Below are positions 33,341 to 44,518 of a stretch of DNA of 64,000 nt, one piece after another. The stretch spans positions 1,364,001 through 1,428,000 of the forward strand of contig JAGMWG010000005.1 of the NCBI GenBank assembly GCA_020744225.1, written 5' to 3'. This stretch comes from Paraphoma chrysanthemicola. Its lineage: Eukaryota > Ascomycota > Dothideomycetes > Pleosporales > Phaeosphaeriaceae. The translations under genes were made by a program, and so were the position numbers. Position 1 is the stretch's first letter; each line of letters starts with the position of its first letter. The notes below the pieces were generated by a model. That model saw only the letters and a program-made list of their open reading frames with translations. It had not been told where the DNA came from and ran no database searches.

Positions 33341-33367
33341 ACTGTAAGGTAACTGTAAGGTAACTGT
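33341..33367. repeat. Short 11-base tandem repeat
   Basis: The unit ACTGTAAGGTA occurs twice in a row and is followed by a partial third copy (ACTGT). Confidence 0.7.
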
Positions 33368-34874
33368 GGGGTTTCTCGAAGTGTTGTACCAAACCTGTTT
33401 CATGTCCTACCAAGGTCGGCGTTCATGATGTTTCCACCCGCACTACTGCGTCCCGCTCACGACGGAGCACCAAACACCACATGTCTGGCGAATATACTTT
33501 TTTGCGAAACAAATCGGAGCTTCTGCGCCGTTGAGCTGCTAAGAAATGCCGCGCGGAAGCTTAAACACGATAAGGTCGCACATGGCACGGTGAATGTCTC
33601 ACCAGCGCAGAATTGGATGACCGCTTAGCGTTGCACGGCCTCAGGCACCGCTTCACATGAGGGGGATGTCCAGGACCCGGCTCGCACATTATGCAAGGGC
33701 TAATACCTGCACATATGATCGTGGCAATGTCTTGTGTGATGATAGCGCACCCGCCGTATGCCTTCGAAGATGCACTCAAAGTATAGATCCCTAAGTCCTG
33801 GGTTATGGGGTTTTGTCAAGCGCGTCAAGATTGCACGTCTTCGATCAATACGCCAGGATCCAGGACAGTGCAAATCCTCTAGAGTTTACTGTACGCAGGC
33901 TCGCATACTCAACAAAGCCAAGGCGTGCGGGTCCCGCTCTTGCGCTGTTGCGATGGGTACATTTCAAAAGTCTCCGAAGCTGTCCAAGCAAGCTTACATA
34001 TATACTCGGCACACAAGATGTCCGCTTACAAACAGTCCCTTCACACAACCGAACACGCAGCACCAAATGGTATGAGACGAAAAACACGGATGCAACTCAT
34101 GTTGCGCAATTCGTCCTTTCGGTCGCAATGTAAGCCGCTGTGTTGGGATTACCGTTACACGGTACTCCGAGTAGAAGCCAGGTACCACACCATCGGAACA
34201 CAAGGTGAAGACATGCAGTAGAAGGTATTTCGGCCCCGCGCTGTCAACTGTCAGCAAAGTCAGGCATGGCAGGTTGCCGTTTTGCAGATTCTCTGCAATG
34301 TGAGGCAGGGCGTGGTCTATGCCGGTTTCACCAAGGTGCTACCGCTGCCATGTATGTCAGCGCGAACAGAAGATGAAGATGTCGCCGAGCCTTCGATCAT
34401 CTGCAAGTGTAAGATGTGTCGGGTTTGAAGACTACAAGTCGGAAACCCGATGACATAACGCCACGTCCAGCTTTCGTCCGTTCTTGCGTTGTGAGTGTCT
34501 GGCCAATGAGACGCAAGATGGAGTGTGCAAACTAAACTCCGCCAACTCCGCCGCCGCCCTTTCCAACCCTATCGGGCAGATCTCGCGACTGCATACTCGC
34601 ACTACAGCATGCTTTTCTATCACGCCTCATTGGCGGAAGCTGCGAAAGGATCTGAGTCATCGCGCATCGCTGTGTCGATCCTGCCCGATGCGGACATAAC
34701 CGTCGAAAAGTATGGGTGTCTCGAGGATACACCACGGGTCCTTCCACTCCGCCATATCTCGTCATAATGTCTGTTCTCTTGGCAAAAGCCACTGCACTCC
34801 GCCGGGTAGGCACGTCTTACAAACCTGGTGAGACTGAAACCAGGATGGAGATAAGAGAGTTTTGTGCGAGGTGG

Positions 34875-34883
34875 TATATATAA
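34875..34883 (+). promoter_or_regulatory. TATA element upstream of MFS transporter
   Basis: TATATATAA lies 162 bases before the transporter ATG at 35045 in otherwise mixed sequence. Spacing and orientation fit a core promoter of an inducible gene; no start-site evidence is available. Confidence 0.45.
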
Positions 34884-35044
34884 CATGGAGGCGTGTAGCC
34901 TGAAGTCTCATCATCACAATCAAGCCTGATTCACTCGACTTTCTACACTACAATCAACAGGTCGCCGGCTCAAGGTCTTGTTTGGTGTCATAAACTACCA
35001 TCCTCTACCCACATTACACCTCTTTTCACCACAGCTCACCAAAC

Positions 35045-36625
35045 ATGTCGTACTTGTTTCAACACTCCCCCGTGGGGAGTCTAATACGATATGCCACCAA
35101 GGGAAACTTGAGTTTCTCACGTACAACTGGAAAGCCCATATCAGAGTCTTCCTCAACAGATGATGTTTCAAGCACCACCAACGACGACACCGTCTTTGGA
35201 AAAGAACTCAAGCAGTACCAGACAAGCCTGGTGGATTGGAGTGGTCCAGAAGATCCCAGCAATCCTCAGAACTGGCCTTTCAGCCAGAAAGTCCTGATTA
35301 CCGTTCTTATCTCGTTTTATACATTTGCGGTATACGTTGGATCATCTATCTATACCTCCTCGCAGGAGTCAGTCCAGGAGATCTTCCACCGCACCCACAT
35401 TGAAGGCTCTCTAGGACTGGCACTATACGTGCTTGGGTACGGCGTCGGCTGCCTCCTGTTCTCCCCTCTTTCAGAAATACCGGCAATTGGACGGAACCCT
35501 CCCTATGCAATCTCTGGCTTCTTGTTCGTCATTCTTTGCATCCCGACAGCCCTCGTGAACAACTACGAAGGTCTCATGGTCCTACGATTCTTGCTCGGAT
35601 TCATGGCTTCGCCTTGCCTCGCCACTGCAGGTGCAAGCCTGACTGATATATGGAAGCCTCCCCACGTCCCATTCGCCATCGCTCTGTGGGCAGCCGTAGC
35701 CACACTTGGTCCCGCATTGGGCCCTACTCTGTCTTCCTACGCGGTCCGCGACCTTGGCTGGCGGTTCTCGAGCTGGGAGCTCATGATCATCGCTGGACCG
35801 GTTTACCTGCTCATGATCCTCTTCATGCCAGAAACTTCTGGCCCCACGATTCTTTACTACAAAGCCAAACGTCTACGCGAGGAGACGGGCAACCACAACT
35901 TGATGTCCGACTCTGAACGCAAACAAAAGAACATCAAGGTCGGCACTCTCCTATTTGACGCTCTAATCAAGCCGTGGGAGATCAATGCCTTCGACCCTGC
36001 GATTCTCTTCACGACTGTATACATGGGGCTGATTTACGGCATTTACTATTCGTTCTTCGAGTCTTTGCCTCTCGTGTACCCGGTCATGTATGGCTTCAGC
36101 GCCGAGAGCACTGGGCTGATCTTCCTTTGTGTGGCACCCGCCGCACTCCTTGCCTTTACCGTACACGTCATCTACCTCAAGTTCCGAGTCTTCCCGCGTC
36201 TCAACAACGGTACCTTTGGCGAGGTTGAAAACCATCTGATCGCTGGTATGGTCGCCAGCCCTCTTATCCCAATCGGTCTCTTCATCTATGCGTGGACTGC
36301 ACGCCCAAGTATCCACTGGATGGCACCAACCTTCGGCCTCTCCCTGGCCATCTTCGCCATGTACTTTATCGTACAGTCCATCTTCCTCTACCTGCCGAAC
36401 ATCTACCCCAAGTACGCTGCAAGCATCTTCGCGGCCAACAGTCTTGCCAGGAGTCTTCTCGCTGTCGCATCAGTCTTGTTCTCCAGGCCGATGTTCCAGG
36501 GTATTGGCATCGACGGCGGTGTCAGTTTACTGGCAGGCTGCATGGTGATTTGCAGTCTCCTCATGGGAGGACTGTGGAAGTGGGGTAAGCTTCTCCGAGA
36601 GAGGAGTAGGTTTGCGGTGGCATAA
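35045..36625 (+). CDS. MFS drug:H+ antiporter (DHA1, Mdr1/Flr1-like)
   Basis: Intronless frame of 526 residues with ATG in AAACATGTCG context. A soluble N-terminus of about 80 residues ends with the WSGPEDPSNPQNWP block that precedes helix 1 in CaMdr1/Flr1-type transporters. About twelve hydrophobic segments follow, with the central loop near 275-310 (YYKAKRLREETGN). Motif C, typical of antiporters, is visible in helix 5 (AAVATLGPALGPTLSSY) and PETSGPTILYYKA follows helix 6. The family exports azoles, benomyl-type compounds and other small molecules across the plasma membrane. The downstream SDR gene lies 0.8 kb away on the same strand, so a functional pair is possible but unproven. Confidence 0.92.
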   Translation: MSYLFQHSPVGSLIRYATKGNLSFSRTTGKPISESSSTDDVSSTTNDDTVFGKELKQYQTSLVDWSGPEDPSNPQNWPFSQKVLITVLISFYTFAVYVGSSIYTSSQESVQEIFHRTHIEGSLGLALYVLGYGVGCLLFSPLSEIPAIGRNPPYAISGFLFVILCIPTALVNNYEGLMVLRFLLGFMASPCLATAGASLTDIWKPPHVPFAIALWAAVATLGPALGPTLSSYAVRDLGWRFSSWELMIIAGPVYLLMILFMPETSGPTILYYKAKRLREETGNHNLMSDSERKQKNIKVGTLLFDALIKPWEINAFDPAILFTTVYMGLIYGIYYSFFESLPLVYPVMYGFSAESTGLIFLCVAPAALLAFTVHVIYLKFRVFPRLNNGTFGEVENHLIAGMVASPLIPIGLFIYAWTARPSIHWMAPTFGLSLAIFAMYFIVQSIFLYLPNIYPKYAASIFAANSLARSLLAVASVLFSRPMFQGIGIDGGVSLLAGCMVICSLLMGGLWKWGKLLRERSRFAVA

Positions 36626-37412
36626 AATATCTCATTTCTCGCATATGCTTCAACGCATAGATCTCATAACATAGATTGTATGATAGTAACGGTTCACGGA
36701 AATACCCACTTAGACAGCTAGGCATAGACTTCACTTCATTAATACTCAAATCGCATTCTTTAAAAGGATTATGAATATCGTGATTGTGGCTTGTAGTGTA
36801 TGATTGCGACCATACTCTAGTTTTCATGACCCGTTGCATGAAGTGACGCTTGTTCGACTTCAATTTCTAGTCCTTCATCCTCGTAGCGCGCCTCACCAAC
36901 GGATATCTTGGCGATAAAGAATCTCGAACACCCCGCCTTCATTAAACAAAAACTTCGAGATCATACAGATCATACAGATCAAAGTCTCGATACTGTCACG
37001 AGATGTGCGAGGTTAAGTCCACTTAGCTCCGAGTCCGCTAAGTCCACACTCGCCCCACTAGTTAAGTCCATATCAGCCTTACGGAGAAAAAGACCCTCCG
37101 CTCATCTGGGAACAGGACCCTGATCAGAAAATCTATCAAAGTGTGATTGGAAGGCGAGTGTAAGCTGCGTCACTTTGTCGCGAGGGTACTGGTAAGCGAG
37201 ACCGTTTTGGGACAAAGGTGTGAACATGTAGAACCCACGCTGCATGATGGCGTTGTGAGTCGACATGAGATGGGCTTGGAAGTTGGGGTATGCGTAAGGA
37301 GACTTTGTACTGTAGTTTAGATATAAAGACATCGTTGCCCTGGACGAGTACTCACAGCAACAGCCAAGCAGCTTCGATTCGACAGTTCTCAAGCGCAACG
37401 GCAACGGATATC
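36626..37412. other. Intergenic between MFS and SDR genes
   Basis: 0.8 kb holding the transporter 3' end and the SDR promoter. Contains the short TAAGTCC repeats listed separately and a GATCATACA duplication at about 36959-36978. No gene. Confidence 0.4.
37014..37070. repeat. Three TAAGTCCA direct repeats
   Basis: TAAGTCCA occurs at 37014-37021, 37039-37046 (TAAGTCCA) and 37063-37070, spaced by 24-25 bases, roughly 340-400 bases before the SDR start. Confidence 0.65.
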
Positions 37413-38358
37413 ATGTTGGCAAAAGACAAAGTCATCACGCTCATCACCGGCGGTAAACCCGTGCCAATGCTCTCTATCTTACATTCTCATCCCTAACTTT
37501 GTCCAGCAAATGGAGGTATCGGCTTCGAACTCGCACGCCAGCTCCTAGCTGAAGCAGCCAACGTCGTCCTCCTCGGTAGCCGATCCCTCGAAAAGGGGGA
37601 AGCTGCCGTCAAGGACTTGCAATCACGCAATTTACCAGGCACTGTCGAGCTTGTGCAAATCGACGTGACGTCGGACGAAAGTATCGAGAAAGCAGTCAAA
37701 CAAGTGCAAGAGAAACATGGACGGTAAGTCTTACTTTTGCCACCAGCAGATGCAGACTCGGGAAATCTCGACTAACAACCTCCCTAGTCTCGACGCTCTC
37801 GTCAACAACGCCGCCATCGGCGACGCATTCAAAGACCGTACGCTGCTGTCCTCCCGCCTCACACATCTCTCACGCCCCATCATACACCACTAACTCACCC
37901 CACCCATAGTCCCCCTCTCCACCCGCCTGCAGAAACACTTCGAAACAAACACCACCGGCCCCGCCGTCACTCTCTCCTTATTCGCCCCGCTGCTCGCCCT
38001 CTCGCCACATACACCGCGAATCATAAACGTCACGTCGGGCGCGGGCTCCATTGCCATACGCTCAGACTTTACCACGCCGTTGGCAAGCATGCAAATCGTG
38101 CCGTACCGCACGAGCAAAGCGGCGTTGAACATGTTGACTGTGTGTCAGGCATACGAATACAGAGAAAAAGGGTGGATTGTTGTCGCGTTTTGTCCCGGGT
38201 TTACGCATAGTAATCTCGGGCCGACCAATAAGGAGGAGTTTGGGGCGAAGCCGACGAGTGAAGGGGCTAGGCCCATGCTAGCGATATTGAGAGGAGAGAG
38301 GGATGCGGAGAATGGGAAGTTTTTGAATGGGGTTGAGAGTGGGCAGTGGCCGTGGTGA
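37413..38358 (+). CDS. Short-chain dehydrogenase/reductase
   Basis: Four exons (37413-37452, 37507-37723, 37788-37837, 37910-38358) with 54-, 64- and 72-base GT-AG introns; product 251 residues. It shows the classical SDR layout: cofactor motif TGANGGIG split by intron 1, VQIDVTSDESI after strand beta-4, NNAAIG at the active-site floor, catalytic Ser in NVTSGAGS and the YRTSK (YxxxK) pair, then PGFTHSNLG. Length is typical for the family. An NAD(P)H-dependent carbonyl reductase or dehydrogenase acting in the cytosol is expected; the substrate cannot be inferred. The nearby transporter on the same strand may be related in function. Confidence 0.92.
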
Positions 38359-38585
38359 GGGCAGAGTAGACATGGGTTATGTAGGGGGAAGTGAATTCAC
38401 AATGATTATAGTGGGAACAGGAAATATACTTTGGCTGAAAATATAAAGTGTGTTGTGGAACGAGGTGCGGTCTGATTGCAGATCCAATGTCAAACTCCCG
38501 CAATGCAAAAATGATCAACTGCTTTTGCAATCTCGCCCGAGGGCATGCACAAACTCCGCTATCTTACAATCAGATGACCATTGCT

Positions 38586-41500
38586 TCAATGATAACCTGG
38601 GTCCTCTCCGCTGGGTGCAGGCGTTGCAGGTTCCCAGGCTCCCGGCGTCGGTGCAGCTGCGGGCGTCGCCCCGTACTTGTAGCCTGTATCGCCAGGTGTC
38701 GGCGCAGAAAAGTTGCCGGGAGTGGGTGCGTCCATAGGCGGACCGCCGGGCGTAGGTGCGGAGTATGCGCCATAAGCCCCGGGTGTTGGAGCCGCATAAG
38801 CACCTGGTGTCGGCGCATTGTACGCCCCAGGAGTTGGTGCAGAAAGACCTCCCGATGTCTTGGATGCCGCGTTGCCAGATGAGCCTCCCCAAGCAGGCGT
38901 GCGATTACCTCCGCCAAAGCCGCCATATGCAGTGCGTGAGCCGTCATTTCCGCCGTATGCTGTGCCTCCACCATATGACGTTGCGCCTCCGTATGCGGTC
39001 GCGCCTCCATAAGCAGTTCGAGAGCCATCACCACCATAGGCAGTTCGGCCTCCGTCACCACCTCCATAGGCTGTGCGTCCGCCATCACCGCCCCAACCAG
39101 GTGTACGGCCACCACCACCACCTCCCCAGCCAGGTGTGCGGCCGCCCGATGGCGTGCTGCCCCACGATGGGCCGCGAGCAGAGGCATTGCCCCAGCCTGG
39201 AGTCCGTCCGCCGCCATTGTGGCTCGGTGTATTGCCAGAAAAACCTCCTCGTGAGCGATTCGGGAAGCTGCCGCCTCCAACGGCCATGCTGTTGCCGGTG
39301 ATTGGATCCTTGATTGATAGCAATTCCTTCTTGACCGAGATTTGTTTGTTCTTGGTGTGAAGCTCGATGCGGGCCTCGTCGTTCATAGTATCTTTGACGA
39401 TACCGAGAAGCCCCTTGTATGCACCTTTGCGGATGACCACGGTCTTTCCGATCAATTTGTCGCGGCCGAAACTACGAGGAGGCGCCATGGAAGCGCCGGC
39501 GTTGCCGTTCGATGCGTTGAGAGCAGGATTGATGCCACTGAGATCAGGACCTTGCGCCTGTGCGCGACCGCTCTTTGCAGCCATTGTGACTACGTTCGAG
39601 CTGCGCACCACAAAGATGCCCTGGTTCTCCACGAGCTCGCGATTCCGAACAAAAAGGGTTCCACGATGGATGTAGATGACTTGACCTAGTCGACCTTCGC
39701 CACCATATTCCTTGACATCGTCCTCGTGTCGGATCTCAGAACCATCGCGGTCCGTAGCCACGGCGTGTTTGTTCCTACCAACAACTTGCGAAACCTGGGT
39801 GTGGAGCAATGTTCGAACATCGCCCTGCTGATCGATGACGCGGAGAACTTCACGATCAACACGAACAACACAACCGATGGTTGAAGCACTATGTTCGTTA
39901 GTAACATGGCACAACGCACTGTGCTTGTAGAACTTACTCAATCTGCACGAGATCGTAGAGATCAAAGTTTGAATCAGCGCCGACAGTCGCACTATCGGCT
40001 GCACGCTTCAAGTCTTTGCTGAAGACGGTGATTTCTGCTTGGGTCGAATCGCTGAGCAGGGTGATCTTATCGTCCCTGATCTTCGTGACAAGACCGACTT
40101 CGTCAACATATCTGCTGCCGCCAATGACTTTGACATGGTCACCCTCCCGGAAGAGCTTCCGTAGCGTCTTAACAGGGGCATCTATCCTCCTGCCTCTGAG
40201 CTCGCCTTCGGTGACTCGCAATGTCAAAATGTCGCCAATGACCGTGACGGTCGTTCCGCGAATGCCCTTCTGTTCACCAGTGTAGATCTCTACGTTATCT
40301 CCGGAAGCAAATGCAGCGCCAGTATCGGCAGCTTTCTGCGCAGCTTGCACCGCGAGCAGGTCCAGAGTCTCCGTTCCATCGGCGTTCTGTATCGAGAAAT
40401 ATTGCAGCTCTTCCATCTTGGGATTCACTTTCTCTGTGCTGACCCAATTGACTTTGACGTCCTTGATGAGGAAACCATTTTGGTAGTCTTCACCCTTGTA
40501 GGTGTAGCTCCTCTGGTTGCCGGAGCCCGTCATGTTGAGATGCTTCATGTGCCTCTTCTTCGCTTCGGCTTCGTTGAACAGCTTCGCAGGGGGTCGTTCT
40601 GTCTGTCGGCCGAAGAACCCTCGCTTGCGCTTGTTGTCGGCCGCAGCGTTGGTGTCTTCGTTCAAGCCGTAGTCTAGACGAGGAACCAATTGCACGGAAC
40701 AGTCAAGACCGTTGGTGGAAACCTCGACAACCTTTGCCAGATCGCCCTTGTACGTCGGTGGGCGAAGCATGCGCACGAATTTGCCGACTTCCAGCGGCGC
40801 ACGCTTTTTCTTGCGAAGCAGATCTGGGCGCTCCTTGACACTAATAGAAGTCTGCCCTGAGCCCATGAACACATTCGTAATGCCGTCAAGGATGTCGATC
40901 ATGGCCTGCTGCGAGTCGGTCTCCACGTAGAGGTATCCGGACTGGGGTCCTGTAGGTCCTCGCTCGAATGCGGAGTAGACGTTGACAGGCTGGTTCGCGC
41001 GCATCTTGTCGTCGATGCGTTTCTGGATGGCCATGATGATCTCGCGCTCCTTGCCCGGTCGGCACTTGCACATCCAGATCATGGGGTCGTTAACCGTAGG
41101 CAGTGCCAGAGGGACTGCGCCGGCGCCTCCCTTCCGCGCACTCTGCATCTCTCGCCGTCGGTATTTCTCGTCAAACTCCTTGGCTAGCTCCTCGACGTCC
41201 TTTTGTGCGTTGGCTTCGCGCCGCATGTCCAGCTCGCGATGGTGGCGGTCGTCGAGTTCGGCGCCCGTTGGCGGCAGGAGATCGTCGGGGTGCACTTCTT
41301 CTACACCCTCGTCGTCGCCCTCCTCTTCCTCCTCGTCTTCTTCGTCGACTTCGGCTTCGACGTCGATGAACATGTTGCGCTTCGCCTTCTTCCGTCGTTT
41401 GGCAGGCCGGGCCTATCAAAGTCAGTACAATGAGCGTCAAACCTCAAGATGCTGGGCTGCATACGACGACATCATCCTCGTCCTCATCCTCTTCATCGTC

Positions 41501-41716
41501 GTCGTCGTCATCGTCATTATCGAGATCGACACCCTCGCCTTCTTCGTCCTCGTCGGGGTTGCCTGTCAGGCCCAGCGCGTCGTCGCCGTCCTCATCGTCC
41601 TCGACTTCTTGCCGGCGCGGAGCCGGGCGACTGGTCGAGACGTCATCCTCATCAATCTCCTGGGCGGGATTGAAGTCTTCCGACTCGGCAGAGCCCTCGC
41701 GGTCGTAGTCGGCCAT
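38586..41716 (-). CDS. spt5: Transcription elongation factor Spt5
   Basis: Exons 41716-41465, 41412-39938 and 39888-38586, with 52- and 49-base introns; product 1009 residues. The N-terminus is very acidic (long Asp/Glu runs), followed by the basic PAKRRKKAKRN stretch. The NGN domain lies at about 190-280 (MIWMCKCRPGKEREIIMAIQ). Several KOW modules follow, including GDNVEIYTGEQKGIRG, GDHVKVIGGSRYVDEVG and GKTVVIRKGAYKGLLGIVKD. The C-terminal repeat region carries RTPGWG, GGRTAYGG and then TPGAY/TPGN units, the Thr phosphorylated by CDK9-type kinases in this family. With Spt4 it forms DSIF, which rides on RNA polymerase II. Frame is kept at both joins. Confidence 0.95.
38620..39230 (-). repeat. 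Spt5 C-terminal repeat region
   Basis: Codes first for Gly-rich RTPGWG and GGRTAYGG units (about 38925-39230) and then for APTPGAY/APTPGNF-like units (about 38620-38850). DNA copies differ at many third positions, so the protein repeat is older than any recent tandem duplication. Confidence 0.75.
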
Positions 41717-42111
41717 TGTCGCTAGACGGCAGAATCAATAAATGCGCTGGATGGCTCGCGGAGCTCCGTAACGCGGCCGCAGCAAGATGCGCAGGGGTGA
41801 GATTGCAGCGACTTCGGCAGTCGTACAGGCGGCAAGCGCGGTCGAGAGCGAGAGGAGAGGAGAAAGAAGGAGGAGGCCGTCGAATGTCGACGACGGCGGG
41901 CTTTGTTTAAGTAAGTTGAGGACAAGGTGAGCATTGCGTCCAAGGGAACAACGACGCTAAGTTAAGTTCGACGCTCGGGCCACATCACTAGCCACAGTGG
42001 AGCCACACCCATTCACACTTGCCAGAACCAATCGATGCATCGCTAATGCACAGGTAGAGTCGACTTGCTTCAGTTCAGTGGTTGTCAACCGCGTTCCTTT
42101 ATCTGTATTTA
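41717..42111. other. Short intergenic region
   Basis: About 0.4 kb holding the promoter of spt5 and the 3' end of the oxidoreductase gene. No other feature was seen. Confidence 0.45.
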
Positions 42112-43195
42112 TCATAATCTCGCCTTGTGCCGTACTTCGTCCTCGGCTGCTTCGTCAATCCTCAACACCGCTCTCCCCCACGCCTTATGCGTCCTCGCAT
42201 CCTCCAACGCCTTGGTGATACTCTCTAACCCCTTGTACTCCTCCTTGTATATCACTGGCTGTATCGCACCTCCCTCGACCATGCTCATAAACCCATCCCA
42301 CACATCCTTCGTCCTCTGCGGATCACGTCTCCCGTCCTCACCAAACCTATACCCATGCACCATGACCGACTTCAACAGAATCCTGTTCGCCCGGATATTC
42401 TCGACATTGCCATCTCGTGCCGCGAACCCAACAATCACAAGGCGCCCTCGATACTTTAGACACTTGACTCCGCTTTCCACCGCGCCGATGCCATCGTACA
42501 CAACATCGACGCCTTCACCACCTTTCGTCAAAGCCTTTACTTTTTCTTCCCAATTCTCGTCATGGTAGTCCACAACGCCATCTGCACCACTCGATCTCAC
42601 CACATTCGCTTTCTCCTGACTCCCAACAACCGCAATGACTTTTGCGCCCAAGGCTTTTGCAATCTGGATCGCCATTACGCCCAGGCCTCCGCTCGCGCCC
42701 AAGACGAGAATTGTCTCGCCTCTCTTGACATTCGCGATACCGACGAGCGCGCCGTAGCTCACCGCTCCAGATGCGCCGACTGCACATGCTTCTGCTAGGG
42801 ACCACTGGTCGGGAACGAGTCGTACAGCTGATTCGGGCACGCAGATCGATTGAGCGTAAGACCCAAGTCCGTTTCCAAATACTCTGGTGCCTGGCTTGAA
42901 GGATGCATTTGGTGGTGCTGAAGTGACGATGCCAGCGAACTCGTTTCCTAGGATGAAAGGCGGTTTGACGTGTCGACGGTTGTTTTGGTGTAAGCCTTGA
43001 GCATATAGCAAGTCGACATGTGTTATTGCCGCATGTGTAATCCTGATAGTCAGATCTGTGCTTGACTTTGGCGATGGATTCGGAACATTCTGGGGTTTGA
43101 CATCTCCGAGGTTCTGTGCTAGTCAGTTTACCGTGAATCTGGGTCGCTTGTCGATGGCTTGCCTTGACAAAGTGATCAATCTTGATTGCTTTCAT
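42112..43195 (-). CDS. MDR-family oxidoreductase (quinone oxidoreductase-like)
   Basis: Exons 43195-43163 and 43113-42112; product 344 residues. The first exon is only 11 codons (MKAIKIDHFVK) and joins through a GC-AG intron to NLGDVKPQNVPNPSP. The GroES-like part has HAAITHVDLLYAQG and ILGNEFAGIV; the Rossmann part has VLVLGASGGLGVMAIQIAKALGAKVIAVVGS-type sequence (motif GASGGLG) and YDGIGA. Zinc-ligand Cys residues of true alcohol dehydrogenases are missing, so a zinc-free NADPH:quinone or enoyl reductase is likely. It is divergent from the S15/CocE hydrolase across a 1.3 kb shared upstream region, which may mean joint control. Confidence 0.88.
43114..43162 (-). other. GC-AG intron in oxidoreductase gene
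   Basis: The donor is AAG|GCAAGC and the acceptor CTAGCACAG, with a CTGAC branch word 12 bases before the end; length 49. No GT donor in this interval gives a usable intron. The join is needed to supply the conserved MDR N-terminus. Confidence 0.75.
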
Positions 43196-44518
43196 GATGA
43201 CGATGGACTTGAAGGCGAATGAAAACGAGTGATGAGACGGGACTACATGGCAAAAGGAAAGTTCTTGGTGGACTAGATGAGATGAGTGATAAAAGTCGTT
43301 GCGCCGCGGGAGATCGACGTCGACAAAAGTGTGGGGTGCAACCTCGGCAAGTACATCAAGAAGCGCAACTCACAGCATCACGACTGTCATTCTCCAATAC
43401 CACACATGTATCTGCAATATTTCACGTGGCTTGTGACGAATCCACATTTTGTTCTTGATGAAGCTGGAGGAGCAAATTCGGTTCGGTATTTACCTGGTTG
43501 CTGGCCGCACAACAGCGAAAGGACAAGGGCGAAGGCGAAGTGCCATTTAAGTGTAAAGAACAAGATAGAGCGGCAAGCTCGTGCTACACAAACATATGCC
43601 TGAAACTCGTCTAGTGCCTCACAATGACTATACGGACTACGTGGTAGTATGCTCAACAGTAAGGGAATATGCTTTTGCCCGTTAGCTCCACTTCACAGCC
43701 GGCCTAACTTCTCAACATATTGTGTCCGTATGACAGCGTATACTTAAGTGATCAGCGAAATTGGAGAGGTTTCAGTGAAGGACTGTGCAGTTATAAATAC
43801 CGTTGCCCGGCACATCAAAGCGGAGGCCGGTGTGGCCAGCGGAGCTCCACGGTGGTTCGGTGTGGTGGGCACGGCTTTCCGATCACTAACTTAGCCGTCC
43901 ACCGCGACCCGGAAGGGCTTCCGAGCGGGACGTACGCTAGCAGCGCCGACTACCTCACGAACATACAGATGCGATGAGCCTACAAAAGAGTATGGCAGGT
44001 GGGCGATAGAGGCCTTTGGATATCTTTGTTGGTAGTCCAGCTCTTGTCGCTCAATTCTGTCGGAATCTAGGTGCCTAAGTGGTTTTGTCAATGGAAGGCC
44101 AATGCTGTAACAGCAGAGTTAGGGAAAGCACCTTCGAAAGGGAGCGGTGACAACCTATTGATGATAAAACAACGAACCTTTGCCTGCTAAAGGCATCCGA
44201 GGGCTCCGTGCAGTGGGCACGGTTGAAGTACGCCAGCTCCGTGCGGGGATGTTCCGCCCGTCGTGTCTCGCACATCGTGGGGAGTCCCCGCAGTATTCAT
44301 CCTCAGCTGATTTTGGAGCCGGATGTTGAGGTCCGCGATGGCTTACTGGGGTACACACGGTGTAAGGGATGTTAGGATGTTAGGATTACATGGAGTGCCG
44401 AGGCTGGGTCATACCGTTTCAGACCTTGATTCATCATTTTAGCGACGAGATAAATAAAGCTATCGATCGTGTATCCCCACATCTGGAACCATTCATTTTG
44501 ACTTCTCTTGCATCGAAA
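43196..44518. other. Divergent intergenic region with CGG/CCG-rich block
   Basis: 1.3 kb between the oxidoreductase (-) and hydrolase (+) starts. The part 43.80-44.35 kb is GC-rich and holds several CGG and CCG words in close spacing (for example CGGAGGCCGG near 43820), the type of half-sites Zn2Cys6 proteins bind. A GATGTTAG duplication lies at about 44369-44383. An in-frame ATG at 44390 could start the hydrolase earlier. Confidence 0.4.

Larger units (their letters stand above)
32225..35044. other. 2.8 kb intergenic, divergent promoters
   Basis: Between the membrane protein start and the MFS transporter start. A frame at 32944-33363 begins with a hydrophobic stretch but lacks other support. 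A short 11-base direct repeat (33341-33367) and a TATA element near 34875 are listed separately. Nothing else was recognised. Confidence 0.4.

Noticed and set aside
32944..33363. Plus-strand frame with ATG and a hydrophobic start (139 codons)
   Set aside because: Could pass as a secreted protein but the remainder has no coding character, and its end lies in a short tandem repeat.
36891..36930. GGATATCTTGGCGATAAAG, reminiscent of a 5.8S rRNA start
   Set aside because: Only a handful of bases match and no further rRNA sequence follows.
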